64,000 nt of DNA from Pedobacter duraquae (GCF_004362245.1 NZ_SNWM01000003.1:682001-746000), one strand, 5' to 3'; numbered from the stretch's first letter, positions 38,430 to 48,512 are shown. Numbers and translations: made by a program. The notes: generated by a model from the sequence alone, not told the origin.

Positions 38430-39452
38430 TTACTGCATTAAGAATTTAAAACCACCAATATTTTTCAGTGCGATACCAGTTCCCCGTACAACCGCACGAA
38501 GTGGATCTTCGGCAACGTGAACCGGCAACTTTGTTTTTGCTGCTACCCGTTTATCAAGGCCACGTAATAATGCTCCTCCACCAGTAAGGTAAATACCTGT
38601 TTGGTAAATATCAGCCGAGAGCTCTGGTGGGGTAATCTCCAGAGCTTTAAGTATTGCCTCTTCAATTTTAGAAATTGACTTGTCCAGGCAATGTGCAATT
38701 TCAGTATAGGAAACGGTAATCTGCTTAGGAACACCTGTCATAAGATCCCTTCCTTGGACAGCAAAATCTGCTGGTGGATCAGCAAGCTCAGGAAGAGCGG
38801 CACCAACTTCAATTTTTATCTTTTCTGCGGTACGGTCACCGATCATAATATTGTGTTGACGACGGATATAATTGACGATATCAGAATCAAAATTATCTCC
38901 TGCTACACGAATAGATTGATCGCAAACAATACCGGATAAGGCGATAACAGCGATTTCGGTAGTACCACCACCAATATCAATAATCATATTGCCCATAGGT
39001 TCTTCGACATCAATTCCAATACCAACAGCAGCCGCCATAGGCTCATGAATAAGATATACTTCTTTTGCACCAGCAATTTCCGCAGAGTCACGTACGGCAC
39101 GTTTTTCGACTTCTGTTATTCCTGAAGGGATACAGATTACCATTCTTAAGGAAGGGAACATCCAACCTTTCCCGCCGTTAAGCATGCGGATCATTCCTTT
39201 AATCATGGCTTCAGCAGCATTAAAATCTGCAATAACACCATCTTTTAATGGACGTACTGTGCGAATATTATCGTGGGTTTTACCCTCCATCTGCATGGCC
39301 TGGCGGCCGATGGCTATAATTTTATTTGTTTGTCGGTCAAATGCAACGATAGATGGTTCGTCAACCACTACTTTATCATTGTGTATAATCAGGGTATTCG
39401 CGGTACCCAGATCAATGGCAACCTCTTGTGTAAACCAGTTAAATAAACCCAT
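38430..39452 (-). CDS. mreB: MreB actin-like cytoskeletal protein
   Basis: 340 residues. The ATP-binding signatures of the actin/HSP70 superfamily are clear: AIDLGTANTLIIH near the start, MIIDIGGGTTEIAVIALSGI near 155-175, and YLTGGGALLRGLDKRVA near 290. It polymerises under the inner membrane and guides cell-wall insertion. Length matches the family. Confidence 0.97.
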   Translation of the reverse strand: MGLFNWFTQEVAIDLGTANTLIIHNDKVVVDEPSIVAFDRQTNKIIAIGRQAMQMEGKTHDNIRTVRPLKDGVIADFNAAEAMIKGMIRMLNGGKGWMFPSLRMVICIPSGITEVEKRAVRDSAEIAGAKEVYLIHEPMAAAVGIGIDVEEPMGNMIIDIGGGTTEIAVIALSGIVCDQSIRVAGDNFDSDIVNYIRRQHNIMIGDRTAEKIKIEVGAALPELADPPADFAVQGRDLMTGVPKQITVSYTEIAHCLDKSISKIEEAILKALEITPPELSADIYQTGIYLTGGGALLRGLDKRVAAKTKLPVHVAEDPLRAVVRGTGIALKNIGGFKFLMQ

Positions 39453-39538
39453 TTATAGGTGATAATTTATGAATAAAAAATTCTGTGTACTATAGTAATG
39501 TAAAACTACGTCTTTTTATTGTATTCGCAGTGAAATAA

Positions 39539-41065
39539 TTAGTGTTTAAAATGTCTGATTCCTGTTGTAACCATAGCAATTCCTTTTTCATTTGCCATGT
39601 TTATAGAGTCTGCATCTTTTATAGAACCGCCTGGTTGTAAAACAGCTGTTATGCCTGCTTCAGCAGCAATTTCTACGCAATCTGGGAATGGGAAGAAGGC
39701 ATCAGAGGCCATTACGGCACCTTGTAGGGGGAAGCCGAAAGCATCGGCTTTTACGATAGCCTGTTTAAGCGCGTCAACTCTTGAAGTTTGCCCAACGCCA
39801 CTTGCTAGTAGCACGTTGTTTTTAACAAACACTATCGTGTTTGATTTGGTGTGCTTTACAATTTTGTTTGCAAAGAACAGGTCGGCTAGTTCTTCTGTGG
39901 TAGGCTGAATGTTAGTGACTGGTGTCATTTGTTCAGGGCCTTCAATAATGAGATCTTTATCTTGCTCTATGACGCCATTCAGAAGCGTTTTGAATTGTTT
40001 TTTGCTCAGCAGAGTCTCATTGCGTTGTAATATAACTCTGTTCTTTTTTGCACGGAATAATTCTATGGCATCTGGTTGATAGCTTGGCGCGATCAGCACC
40101 TCGAAGAAAAGCTTGTTAATTTCTGTAGCTGTAGCCAGGTCGATTTCCCTGTTGGCGATCAATACACCTCCAAAGGCTGAAACCGGATCGCAGGCAAGTG
40201 CATCGTTCCAAGCCTGGAATATATCATTTCTTGAAGCAACGCCACAAGCATTGGTGTGTTTAAGAATAGCAAAAGTTGGTTCTTCAAATTCGTCTATTAA
40301 CGCTACTGCTGCATCAACGTCGACTAGGTTATTATACGAGAGTTCCTTGCCGTTTAATTTGGTAAACATTTCGTCCAGGTTACCGTAAAACACAGCTTTT
40401 TGATGTGGATTTTCGCCATAACGAAGCGTTTGAGCTTGTGAAATATTTTCTTTAAATACAGTCAAAGGTTCTTCCTGATTAAAGTAATTGAAGATTGCTG
40501 TATCATATCCAGATGAAGTGTGAAAAGCTGTTTTCGCGTAGGCTTTACGTTGCTCCAGTGTGGTTTCTCCATTTTGTGCTTCTAACTGTTGCTGAAGTGT
40601 GCTGTAGTCAGCCTTAGATGCCAAAATCACAACATCATTAAAATTCTTGGCTGCTGCACGGATCAGTGAAATCCCGCCAATGTCTATTTTTTCAATAATT
40701 TCAGCTTCGGTACCACCGGCTTTCAAGGTTTCCTCAAAAGGATAAAGGTCTACAATTACCAGGTCTATCTCTGGAATTTCATATGTTGAGATTTGTGACT
40801 GATCTTCGGAGAGGTTTCTGCGATTTAATATGCCGCCGAAAACCTTAGGATGTAGGGTCTTTACACGTCCACCCAATATAGAAGGGTATCCCGTCAGATC
40901 TTCAACTGCTGTTACTGGTAAATTTAGGTCTTTGATGAATTGTTCAGTACCACCTGTAGAGTATAACTGAACACCCTGACTTGCTAGCAAGCGAACGAGA
41001 GGTTCAAGACCGTCTTTGTAATAAACTGAGATTAAAGCGTTTTTGATCTTTATCGATTGGCTCAT
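39539..41065 (-). CDS. purH: Bifunctional PurH (AICAR transformylase / IMP cyclohydrolase)
   Basis: 508 residues. The N-terminal IMP cyclohydrolase domain (ALISVYYKDGLEPLVRLLAS then YSTGGTEQFIKDLNLPVTAV) and the C-terminal AICAR transformylase domain (LRYGENPHQKAVFYG, then ILKHTNACGVAS and MASDAFFPFPDCVEIAAEAG) are complete. It performs the last two steps of IMP synthesis. It lies downstream of purN. Confidence 0.97.
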   Translation of the reverse strand: MSQSIKIKNALISVYYKDGLEPLVRLLASQGVQLYSTGGTEQFIKDLNLPVTAVEDLTGYPSILGGRVKTLHPKVFGGILNRRNLSEDQSQISTYEIPEIDLVIVDLYPFEETLKAGGTEAEIIEKIDIGGISLIRAAAKNFNDVVILASKADYSTLQQQLEAQNGETTLEQRKAYAKTAFHTSSGYDTAIFNYFNQEEPLTVFKENISQAQTLRYGENPHQKAVFYGNLDEMFTKLNGKELSYNNLVDVDAAVALIDEFEEPTFAILKHTNACGVASRNDIFQAWNDALACDPVSAFGGVLIANREIDLATATEINKLFFEVLIAPSYQPDAIELFRAKKNRVILQRNETLLSKKQFKTLLNGVIEQDKDLIIEGPEQMTPVTNIQPTTEELADLFFANKIVKHTKSNTIVFVKNNVLLASGVGQTSRVDALKQAIVKADAFGFPLQGAVMASDAFFPFPDCVEIAAEAGITAVLQPGGSIKDADSINMANEKGIAMVTTGIRHFKH

Positions 41066-41138
41066 TGAAGGAAAATTTTGAGCCGCAAAAGTAAGCTTTT
41101 TTACGTAATAATATTCAGGGAGATTGTCAAAAAAACGC

Positions 41139-41717
41139 TTACTTTTTGATCTTTTTTACAAGGCTTTCTACAACACGGGGATAGTGCAGGTGTTCAAGTT
41201 GCTGACCTTTAAATTTGATCATCTCCAGATTGTCCGTAGGATCGATGCGGTATTTTGCTTGATAGACGAATTCTCCCTCGTCGTAATTGGCATCGACATA
41301 GTGAATTGTTATTCCGCCTTCTGGCTCTTTAGCTGCCATCACGGCAAGATGCACATGATCGCCATACATACCTTTGCCTCCAAATTTTGGTAAAATTGCT
41401 GGGTGGATATTTATAATTCTGCCAGGATATTCGTCAATTAGTTTTTGAGGAATCAACCATAGAAAGCCAGCAAGCACAATGAAATCAATGTCTAGATTTT
41501 TCAGCAGATCGGCTACATCATCTGTCTGGTAGAATTCGTGGCGATCAAATATATGTGAAGGGATCTCAAAGTTGTCTGCGCGCTGTAATACATAGGCGTC
41601 AGGGTTGTTGGTTAGGACGAGTGCTATTTCTGCCTCGGAGCTATTTTTAAAATGCTCCATGAGCTTTTGGGCATTAGAGCCCGAACCGGATGCGAATATG
41701 GCTAGACGTTTTTTCAC
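41139..41717 (-). CDS. purN: Phosphoribosylglycinamide formyltransferase PurN
   Basis: 192 residues with GTG start at 41717. N-terminal FASGSGSNAQKLMEHFKNSS for phosphate binding, and the catalytic block RIINIHPAILPKFGGKGMYG then DHVHLAVMAAKEPEGGITIH. It adds a formyl group from N10-formyl-THF to GAR. It is next to purH (73-base gap), so a purine operon. Confidence 0.95.
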   Translation of the reverse strand: MKKRLAIFASGSGSNAQKLMEHFKNSSEAEIALVLTNNPDAYVLQRADNFEIPSHIFDRHEFYQTDDVADLLKNLDIDFIVLAGFLWLIPQKLIDEYPGRIINIHPAILPKFGGKGMYGDHVHLAVMAAKEPEGGITIHYVDANYDEGEFVYQAKYRIDPTDNLEMIKFKGQQLEHLHYPRVVESLVKKIKK

Positions 41718-41890
41718 AGAGAACTTTTTGTCAAAAATACTATTTTAGTGGTTTATTAAAAGTGTTTCCCGGATATTATTATTTATAGGGTGATTGTGAA
41801 TAGAGGCATAATATATATAGACGGTATATTGTGTTGAAATCCCGTTTGCTCTAGTTTTTCAACTTTATTCAAAATATTTCCGTTATCCTT

Positions 41891-41921
41891 TTGTAATTTA
41901 AAAACATAAGTCATATATTTG
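41891..41921 (+). promoter_or_regulatory. rpsT promoter
   Basis: TTG 41891-41893, a 20-base spacer, TATATTTG 41914-41921, followed by a short leader to rpsT. Full consensus match. Confidence 0.85.
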
Positions 41922-41958
41922 CAGTCCGAAAAAAATAGAAAATAAAGGCTAAAGAACA

Positions 41959-42213
41959 ATGGCAAATCATAAATCAGCTTTAAAAAGAATCAGAGCTAAC
42001 GCAACTAAACGTTTACGTAACAGATATCAGGCAAAAACTACGCGTACCTTTATCAAAAGGTTACGTGCTGCTGAAGATAAAAAAACTGGTGTAGAATTAT
42101 TACCTAAAGTGATTTCTATGTTGGATCGTTTAGCTAAGAAAAATGTGATTCACAAAAATAAAGCGGCAAACAACAAATCTAAATTAACTAAATTTGTTAA
42201 TGGGTTAAAATAG
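41959..42213 (+). CDS. rpsT: Ribosomal protein S20
   Basis: 84 residues, lysine/arginine rich, with the S20 pattern NHKSALKRIRANATKRLRNR and HKNKAANNKSKLTKFVNGL. Binds 16S rRNA in the 30S subunit. A strong terminator follows. Confidence 0.97.
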   Translation: MANHKSALKRIRANATKRLRNRYQAKTTRTFIKRLRAAEDKKTGVELLPKVISMLDRLAKKNVIHKNKAANNKSKLTKFVNGLK

Positions 42214-42236
42214 TTTTAGCTTTACGAAGATACTGG

Positions 42237-42267
42237 AAACGGGATAGGCATTGCTTATCCCGTTTTT
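42237..42267 (+). terminator. rpsT terminator
   Basis: AAACGGGATA, loop, TATCCCGTTT followed by TT, just ahead of radC. Confidence 0.88.
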
Positions 42268-42273
42268 GTGTTT

Positions 42274-42975
42274 ATGGACATTTATGCACAAAAAACAGGT
42301 ATTAAATTTTGGGCCGAGGCAGATAGACCAAGAGAAAAACTGCTGAACAACGGGAGAAGGCATTTGACGGATGCTGAGCTAATCGCAATTTTGTTGGGTT
42401 CGGGAAGTAAGCAGGAGAGCGCTGTTGAGTTAAGTCGCCGTATTCTTTCTTTTTACAGGAATGATCTTGATGTTCTTGGTAAAGTCAGTGTTACCGATTT
42501 GTGCAAGTTCAAGGGGGTGGGGGAGGCTAAGGCAGTTTCTATTGTTGCTGCTTTGGAGCTTGGGCGGCGGCGAAGAGAAAGTGATAGCGATTGCCCGGAT
42601 ATCAAAGTGCAGACTGCTCACCAGGCGTACAGGCAGTTGTGGTCTAATTTCGCTGATCTGGAGCACGAAGAGTTCAGGATGTTGCTGCTAAACAGGGCTA
42701 ATCTGTTGAAGGGGAATTTCATGATTAGCAAAGGGGGGCAATCGGGGACGGTAGCGGATCCTAAAGTCATTTTTAAAACGGCGATAGATAATACAGCGTC
42801 ATATATTATTCTTGCTCACAATCATCCTTCCGGAAACGCAAATCCCAGTACTGAAGATATTCAGTTGACCAGTAATCTTGTTGAAGTAGGCCGCCTTATG
42901 GATCTGCCAATCCTGGATCACCTGATCATCACCGATAAATCTTTTTATAGTTTTAGCGATGCAGGCCTGATTTGA
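42274..42975 (+). CDS. radC: RadC family protein (JAB domain)
   Basis: 233 residues from ATG 42274; a GTG at 42268 falls on the end of the terminator. An N-terminal helix-hairpin-helix part (LTDAELIAILLGSGSKQESA, LCKFKGVGEAKAVSIVAALE) and a JAMM motif at ILAHNHPSGNANPSTEDIQL. RadC is often named a DNA-repair protein, but its enzymatic role is uncertain. Confidence 0.92.
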   Translation: MDIYAQKTGIKFWAEADRPREKLLNNGRRHLTDAELIAILLGSGSKQESAVELSRRILSFYRNDLDVLGKVSVTDLCKFKGVGEAKAVSIVAALELGRRRRESDSDCPDIKVQTAHQAYRQLWSNFADLEHEEFRMLLLNRANLLKGNFMISKGGQSGTVADPKVIFKTAIDNTASYIILAHNHPSGNANPSTEDIQLTSNLVEVGRLMDLPILDHLIITDKSFYSFSDAGLI

Positions 42976-43007
42976 GTAGATATCGTTTACTCCATGGCAT
43001 AATTTTA

Positions 43008-43015
43008 TATCTTTG
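43008..43015 (+). promoter_or_regulatory. Possible -7 box of pheT promoter
   Basis: TATCTTTG, a full TAnnTTTG match 22 bases before the pheT ATG. No TTG is present at 19-21 bases, so the promoter would be weak or need an activator. Confidence 0.45.
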
Positions 43016-43036
43016 CATTTTATTCGTAAATACAAC

Positions 43037-45436
43037 ATGAAGATATCATATAATTGGCTCAAACAGTTCGTGCAAATTACACAGACTCCTCAGGAGCTCT
43101 CTCTTATTCTGACCAATATTGGTTTGGAGGTGGAGAGTCTTGACCGGGTTCAACCGATAGTGGGTGGACTTGAAGGCCTTGTTATTGGAGAAGTAATCAC
43201 CTGTGTGCAACATCCCAATGCCGATAGGCTGCGAGTGACTACGGTAAATGCTGGTGGTACTGAGCTGTTGCAGATCGTATGTGGTGCTCCGAATGTGGCT
43301 GCAGGACAACGTGTTGTTGTTGCTCCAGTTGGGGCAACGGTATTTCCAAATGAGGGGGAGCCGTTTAAAATTAATAAGTCAAAAATCAGGGGTGAAGTTT
43401 CTGAGGGGATGTTGTGCGCTGAGGACGAAATAGGTTTGGGTGGGTCTCATGCCGGAATTATTGTTTTGGGCGATGATGCCGTAATCGGAATTCCAGCAAG
43501 AGATTACTTCAAAATGGAAGACGATTTTGTTTTTGAAATTGGATTGACTCCTAACCGGGCGGATGCTGCGTCTCATTTGGGTGTTGCCAGAGACCTGGCC
43601 GCTTTTTTTAAAAGCGCTGTGAGCCTGCCTGATGTTTCCTTATTCCATACAACAAACGAAGACCTGCCTATTCATGTTACTGTCGAAGATTCAGTTGCCT
43701 GCCCAAGATATAGCAGTGTAACGATCAGCGGTATTACTGTGAAACCGTCTCCGGAATGGCTACAGGATAAGCTTAAAGTTATTGGACTTCGTCCAATCAA
43801 TAATATAGTGGACATTACAAATTATGTACTCCATGATCTTGGACAGCCGTTACATGCCTTTGACGCAGATACCATAAAAGGAAGACAGGTGTTTGTCAAG
43901 AAATGTGTTGAAGGTACGCCATTTATCACGCTTGATGGTGTTGAACGTCAGCTTTCCGCAGATGATCTGATGATTTGTGATGCTGAGGGACCAATGACAA
44001 TTGCAGGTGTATACGGCGGTAAGGATTCTGGTGTTTCCGAAGGAACGACTACCGTGTTTTTAGAAAGCGCTTATTTTAATTCTGTGTCTGTACGTAAGAC
44101 ATCTAAGCGTTTTGGACTTAAAACAGATGCGTCGTTCAGATACGAACGTGGGACCGATCCAGAAATTACAGTATTTGCATTGAAAAGGGCAGCATTATTA
44201 ATACAGGAGTTAGCCGGGGGTGAAATTTCGTCGCAGATATCTGATCTTTATCCAGAGCCAATCAGTCCTTTTGCTGTAGAAGTTAATTACGCAAATATCC
44301 AGCGCTTAATTGGTGTGCAGATCCCGGTATTGGAAATCAGATCCATCATTAGTGCTCTAGGCATTGGCATTACTTCTGAAACGGAAGAAAGTTTAGTGTT
44401 GGAAGTCCCGGCTTATCGGGTAGATGTTACCAGAGAGTGTGATATTACTGAAGAAGTTTTACGTTTGTACGGTTATAATAACATTGAGATCCCAAGTAAA
44501 GTTAACGCATCGTTGTCTTACGGCTCAAAGCCAAATAAAGAGCAAACACAGCATGCTATTGCAGATATGCTTACTGCTAACGGGTATTTGGAAATTTGGT
44601 GCAACTCTTTAACTAAAGGTGTTTACTCGAAAAATGAGGATGAAGTGGTGCGTATATTGAATCCATTAAGTTCGGATCTTAACGTAATGCGTCAGAGTCT
44701 GCTTATGCCGGCATTGGAAAGTGTAGCGTATAATCAAAATAGAAAGCTCACTGATTTGAAATTTTATGAATATGGTAAAACATATCATTTAATCGATGGA
44801 AAATATGTTGAACGCCAACGTTTATTGCTGATGCTTTCAGGAAGTAATCTATCTGAACAATGGAATCAAAAATCTACTCCGGTAAGTTTTTATAATTTAA
44901 AAGCTGCAGTAGACGCGATAATTGGGAGACTTGGTCTGACCAACTACCAGACCGATGAAGTGAGTAATGAAAACTTTGCATTTGGATTAAAGTATTACCG
45001 TGGAGACAAGGTTTTAGTGACTTTTGGTGCTGCTACCGCTGCTGACAGAAAAAAAGCAGATGTAGATAAGGATGTTTATTACGCAGATTTTGACTGGGCA
45101 TTATTGCTGGATCTGGTTAGGAAAAATAAAATCGTCAACAAAGATGTTCCTAAATATCCCTCAGTAAGGCGTGACCTTTCAATGCTTGTTGATCAGTCGG
45201 TTACCTTCGACGAATTAAAAACAATTGCATTTAAAACGGAAAAGAAATTAATCAAACAAGTGCAAATATTTGATGTCTACGTTGGTAATAAGTTGCCGGA
45301 AGGAAAGAAGTCCTACGCCCTTAATTTCACGCTTCAGGATGAAGAGCAGACTTTAACTGATAAGCAAATTGATGCTGTTATGCAAAAGATTATTTATAAC
45401 TTAGCGCAAACTGCAAAAGCGGAGATCAGAATGTAA
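43037..45436 (+). CDS. pheT: Phenylalanyl-tRNA synthetase beta subunit
   Basis: 799 residues from ATG 43037 (MKISYNWLKQFVQITQTPQE), close to the usual 790-810. The N-terminal tRNA-binding (OB) domain (GLVIGEVITCVQHPNADRLR) precedes the B3/B4 and B5 domains (EVPAYRVDVTRECDITEEVL), a catalytic-like core, and a C-terminal anticodon-binding FDX-ACB domain (KYPSVRRDLSMLVDQSVTFD, then YALNFTLQDEEQTLTDKQI). With PheS it charges tRNA-Phe. Confidence 0.97.
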   Translation: MKISYNWLKQFVQITQTPQELSLILTNIGLEVESLDRVQPIVGGLEGLVIGEVITCVQHPNADRLRVTTVNAGGTELLQIVCGAPNVAAGQRVVVAPVGATVFPNEGEPFKINKSKIRGEVSEGMLCAEDEIGLGGSHAGIIVLGDDAVIGIPARDYFKMEDDFVFEIGLTPNRADAASHLGVARDLAAFFKSAVSLPDVSLFHTTNEDLPIHVTVEDSVACPRYSSVTISGITVKPSPEWLQDKLKVIGLRPINNIVDITNYVLHDLGQPLHAFDADTIKGRQVFVKKCVEGTPFITLDGVERQLSADDLMICDAEGPMTIAGVYGGKDSGVSEGTTTVFLESAYFNSVSVRKTSKRFGLKTDASFRYERGTDPEITVFALKRAALLIQELAGGEISSQISDLYPEPISPFAVEVNYANIQRLIGVQIPVLEIRSIISALGIGITSETEESLVLEVPAYRVDVTRECDITEEVLRLYGYNNIEIPSKVNASLSYGSKPNKEQTQHAIADMLTANGYLEIWCNSLTKGVYSKNEDEVVRILNPLSSDLNVMRQSLLMPALESVAYNQNRKLTDLKFYEYGKTYHLIDGKYVERQRLLLMLSGSNLSEQWNQKSTPVSFYNLKAAVDAIIGRLGLTNYQTDEVSNENFAFGLKYYRGDKVLVTFGAATAADRKKADVDKDVYYADFDWALLLDLVRKNKIVNKDVPKYPSVRRDLSMLVDQSVTFDELKTIAFKTEKKLIKQVQIFDVYVGNKLPEGKKSYALNFTLQDEEQTLTDKQIDAVMQKIIYNLAQTAKAEIRM

Positions 45437-45483
45437 ATTCCGGGAAGCTAAACAGTAATTTTATAGACCATCAAACTAAATAC

Positions 45484-45774
45484 ATGTCCTCTGTAGCGGA
45501 TCAATTAAATTCAGTCTTACACAAGACGGCTCGCCTGATAGAGCTGTGTAATGCTATGCAGGAAGAAAATGATTTATTAAAGATGGAAAATCATGCTGTG
45601 AAGACGGCATTGACAGCCTCCAAGCTAAAGCAGACAGATTTGGAAGAGAAGCTCAGGGTTCTTAAATTGGCGAAGAGTATTGAGGGGACTAGTGAAAAGT
45701 CTCTTGATATAAAGCAAAAAATTAACGATTTTGTGCGTGAGATTGATAAATCTATAGTATTGCTTAAGAAATGA
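45484..45774 (+). CDS. Coiled-coil protein upstream of zapA
   Basis: 96 residues, almost entirely coiled-coil (LCNAMQEENDLLKMENHAVK then LKQTDLEEKLRVLKLAKSIE). A small coiled-coil of this type ahead of zapA and rny recurs in Bacteroidota and may be a ZapB-like partner of ZapA in divisome assembly; the partner role is inferred from order. Confidence 0.6.
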   Translation: MSSVADQLNSVLHKTARLIELCNAMQEENDLLKMENHAVKTALTASKLKQTDLEEKLRVLKLAKSIEGTSEKSLDIKQKINDFVREIDKSIVLLKK

Positions 45775-45806
45775 GGAATACACGAATAGTGAAACAAAGC
45801 TAAAAA

Positions 45807-46097
45807 ATGGGAGAAATCTCGATAAAAATAACTATTTCCGACCGTATATATCCATTGAAGGTAAATACGGAAGAGGAAGAAATTGTAAGGCGGGCAGCCA
45901 AGATTATCAATGAGCGCATAAAAGACTATCAGGAAAATTATGCGGTGAGAGATAAACAGGATTTGCTTTCTATGGCTGTGTTGCATTATGCAACGGCGGT
46001 TTTAAGAGTAGAAAACAAAGTGCAGGATCAAGATACTGCGGTTGCTGAGAAGGTTGAGGAATTAGATAGTTTATTAAACGACTTCTTTTCTAAATAA
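45807..46097 (+). CDS. zapA: Cell division protein ZapA
   Basis: 96 residues. The ZapA N-terminal strand-helix (ISIKITISDRIYPLKVNTEE then EEIVRRAAKIINERIKDYQ) and C-terminal coiled-coil match the family (PF05164). ZapA crosslinks FtsZ filaments at midcell. The region downstream is non-coding and holds a structured RNA. Confidence 0.88.
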   Translation: MGEISIKITISDRIYPLKVNTEEEEIVRRAAKIINERIKDYQENYAVRDKQDLLSMAVLHYATAVLRVENKVQDQDTAVAEKVEELDSLLNDFFSK

Positions 46098-46251
46098 GGC
46101 TTACAGCCTGTTTGGGAGAGTTAACAAATAGCAAAGAAATTTAACCGTGGTTAGATTTTTAGTTTCATTGTTCAAATCAGTACAGTTTGATGGTTTAAAA
46201 CCGTCAGTACTTTGCTGGCACATAGAGCTAAAGATTTAATTGCGGTTTTTT
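46098..46251 (+). ncRNA. ssrS: Structured RNA between zapA and rny, candidate 6S RNA
   Basis: No gene fits. Several pairings are seen: a closing helix AACCGT (46143-46148) / GCGGTT (46242-46247) directly ahead of TTTTT; an inner arm AGTAC (46179-46183) / GTACT (46207-46211); and GATGGTTT / AACCGTC nested within. The 3' end therefore looks like an intrinsic terminator. In many bacteria the 6S RNA gene lies next to zapA, which fits the site. The boundaries are estimates and an attenuator of rny is possible. Confidence 0.45.
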
Positions 46252-46286
46252 GTTATAAAATCTGCACTAAAAGCAGATTTTATAAC
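46252..46286. other. Perfect 14-bp inverted repeat in the rny leader
   Basis: GTTATAAAATCTGC, loop ACTAAAA, GCAGATTTTATAAC. It lies 30 bases before the rny ATG and has no T-run after it, so it is not a normal terminator. It could be an RNA stem that controls rny or a binding site for a dimeric regulator. Confidence 0.7.
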
Positions 46287-46315
46287 CACATATATAACAA
46301 CTAGACTAAACAAAA

Positions 46316-47878
46316 ATGGAAATCATAGGAATCATTGGATACATACTTGCCGGCCTTGCCGTCGGGATTGTTGTAGGCAGATACCTGCTACGCAGCTTGC
46401 TTAAGAAGCAGGAAGCTAATGCGCAGACTAAAGTGAAAAAGATTTTAAAGGACGCAGAGAGTCATGCCGAGATCTTAAAGAAAGATAGGTTATTAGAAGC
46501 TAAAGAAAAATTTCTGCAGCTGAAGACTGATCATGAACAGGAAGTAAATGCAAAGAATAATCAGATCAATCAACGTGAGAATGCTATAAAACAGAAAGAG
46601 CAATCGGTAAATCAACGTTTGGAGAACATGAACCGCAAGGAGCAGGATCTTGATAATCAAAAGAAAAACCTAGAGAAACAGACTGAGATTGCCGTTAAGA
46701 AGCAGGAAGAAGTTGATTTGTTAAAAAATCAGCATGTAAAACAGTTGGAAACTATTGCTGGCCTGAGCGCTGAAGAAGCAAAAAATCAGCTTGTTGAGAA
46801 TATGAAGACCGAAGCTCGTGCACAAGCAATGATTCAGGTTAAAGATATCGTTGACGAAGCTAAGTTGACTGCTACAAAGGAAGCTAAGAAGGTTGTAATT
46901 CAAACCATTCAACGAACTGCGGTAGAAGCTGCAATTGAGAACACAGTGTCGATTTTCCATATTGAGAGCGACGAGATAAAGGGTAGAGTAATCGGTCGCG
47001 AGGGTAGGAATATTCGCGCATTGGAAGCCGCTACAGGGATAGAGATCATTGTAGATGATACTCCTGAAGCAATTATCCTTTCAGGATTTGACCCTGTGAG
47101 AAGAGAGATAGCACGATTGGCATTACATCGTTTGGTAACTGATGGTCGTATTCACCCAGCTCGTATCGAGGAAGTGGTTGCCAAAACGAAGAAGCAAATA
47201 GAAGACGAGATTGTAGAAATAGGGGAACGCACTGTTATTGATTTAGGTATTCATGGCTTGCATCCCGAGTTGATCAGGATGGTTGGGCGTATGCGTTATC
47301 GATCTTCATATGGTCAAAACTTGCTGCATCACTCACGTGAGGTTGCTAATTTTTGTGCAACAATGGCGGCAGAATTAGGATTGAATGCGAAAATGGCGAA
47401 ACGCGCTGGTTTATTACATGACATAGGTAAAGTGCCAGATGATAATCCAGAATTACCTCACGCGATTTTGGGGATGCAGTTGGCTGAAAAATACAAAGAA
47501 CATCCGGAGATTTGTAATGCAATCGGCGCTCACCATGATGAAATCGAGATGACTTCTATGATCTCTCCAATTATCCAAGCTTGTGATGCGATATCAGGTG
47601 CTCGGCCTGGAGCAAGACGTGAAGTAGTGGAGAGCTATATCAAACGCTTGAAAGAGCTGGAAGAACTGGCATTGTCTTATCCAGGTGTGGAGAAAACATT
47701 TGCAATTCAGGCAGGAAGAGAGCTACGCGTGATTGTTGAGAGTGAGAGAATTACAGATCAGCAGGCAGAGTTATTGGCAGCTGATATTTCTAACCGTATT
47801 CAGACTGAAATGACTTATCCAGGACAGATCAAGGTTACGGTGATTAGGGAAACAAGATCAGTAGCATTTGCTAAATAA
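46316..47878 (+). CDS. rny: Ribonuclease Y
   Basis: 520 residues. An N-terminal membrane anchor ([20 protein letters not shown]), a long coiled-coil (about 30-180), a KH domain ([20 protein letters not shown]), and an HD domain ([34 protein letters not shown] with the HD pair). It starts mRNA decay at the membrane. Length matches the family. Confidence 0.97.
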   Translation: MEIIGIIGYILAGLAVGIVVGRYLLRSLLKKQEANAQTKVKKILKDAESHAEILKKDRLLEAKEKFLQLKTDHEQEVNAKNNQINQRENAIKQKEQSVNQRLENMNRKEQDLDNQKKNLEKQTEIAVKKQEEVDLLKNQHVKQLETIAGLSAEEAKNQLVENMKTEARAQAMIQVKDIVDEAKLTATKEAKKVVIQTIQRTAVEAAIENTVSIFHIESDEIKGRVIGREGRNIRALEAATGIEIIVDDTPEAIILSGFDPVRREIARLALHRLVTDGRIHPARIEEVVAKTKKQIEDEIVEIGERTVIDLGIHGLHPELIRMVGRMRYRSSYGQNLLHHSREVANFCATMAAELGLNAKMAKRAGLLHDIGKVPDDNPELPHAILGMQLAEKYKEHPEICNAIGAHHDEIEMTSMISPIIQACDAISGARPGARREVVESYIKRLKELEELALSYPGVEKTFAIQAGRELRVIVESERITDQQAELLAADISNRIQTEMTYPGQIKVTVIRETRSVAFAK

Positions 47879-47911
47879 AATATCTTTTGATATTGAAAAT
47901 ATAATCGAGGA

Positions 47912-47937
47912 AAAGCGGCAGGATATTCTGCCGCTTT
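47912..47937 (+). terminator. rny terminator
   Basis: AAAGCGGCAG, loop GATATT, CTGCCGCTTT followed by TTTT. Ten perfect pairs. Confidence 0.9.
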
Positions 47938-47975
47938 TTTTATTTTTACTTTATTCCAATGTAAACCAAAATATA

Positions 47976-48500
47976 ATGAGAGGCCAGGCGCAAAACAAGC
48001 AAAAACTTGAACCTAAAAAGAAAGTTGACCAGCTTTTTGATAAATATGGGGAAAGTCACCAGAACCCTTCCAATGAATTAATCCATTGGATTTGTGTTCC
48101 TCTTATTGTCTTTAGTTTGTTAGGGTTAGTTTGGTCTATTCCTTTTCCCTCTATGCCATTTTTAGGCAGGTATGCTGCATATATAAATTGGGCGTCTTTT
48201 CTGATAGCTTTTTCAGTGTATTACTATTATACGCTATCACCTGTACTATCTTATTTAATGCTGATCTTTATTTTTATTATGAGTGGTGCTATTGTAGGTT
48301 TGGAGCAATGGCAGAACACCGGTGGTCCTGCAGTGTGGTTAGTTTGCACGGTAATTTTTGTGCTTTCCTGGATTGGGCAATTCATCGGACATAAGATAGA
48401 AGGGAAGAAACCGTCTTTTTTAGATGATGTTAAGTTCCTGTTAATAGGGCCTATTTGGCTTTTACATTTTATTTGCAAAAAAGTTGGCCTCCGTTATTGA
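47976..48500 (+). CDS. Mpo1/DUF962-family membrane protein
   Basis: 174 residues from ATG 47976 (MRGQAQNKQKLEPKKKVDQL). The conserved ESHQNPSNELIHWICVP motif with its His residues (Mpo1 'H..p.N...H..gVP') precedes four to five membrane helices, then IGHKIEGKKPSFLDDVKFLL. Yeast Mpo1 is an iron-dependent dioxygenase for 2-hydroxy fatty acids; the bacterial role is inferred from that relation. Confidence 0.8.
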   Translation: MRGQAQNKQKLEPKKKVDQLFDKYGESHQNPSNELIHWICVPLIVFSLLGLVWSIPFPSMPFLGRYAAYINWASFLIAFSVYYYYTLSPVLSYLMLIFIFIMSGAIVGLEQWQNTGGPAVWLVCTVIFVLSWIGQFIGHKIEGKKPSFLDDVKFLLIGPIWLLHFICKKVGLRY

Positions 48501-48512
48501 TTCAGAGCACTA

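Noticed and set aside
42268..42273. GTG at 42268 as the radC start
   Set aside because: It lies on the last bases of the rpsT terminator; the ATG at 42274 is preferred.
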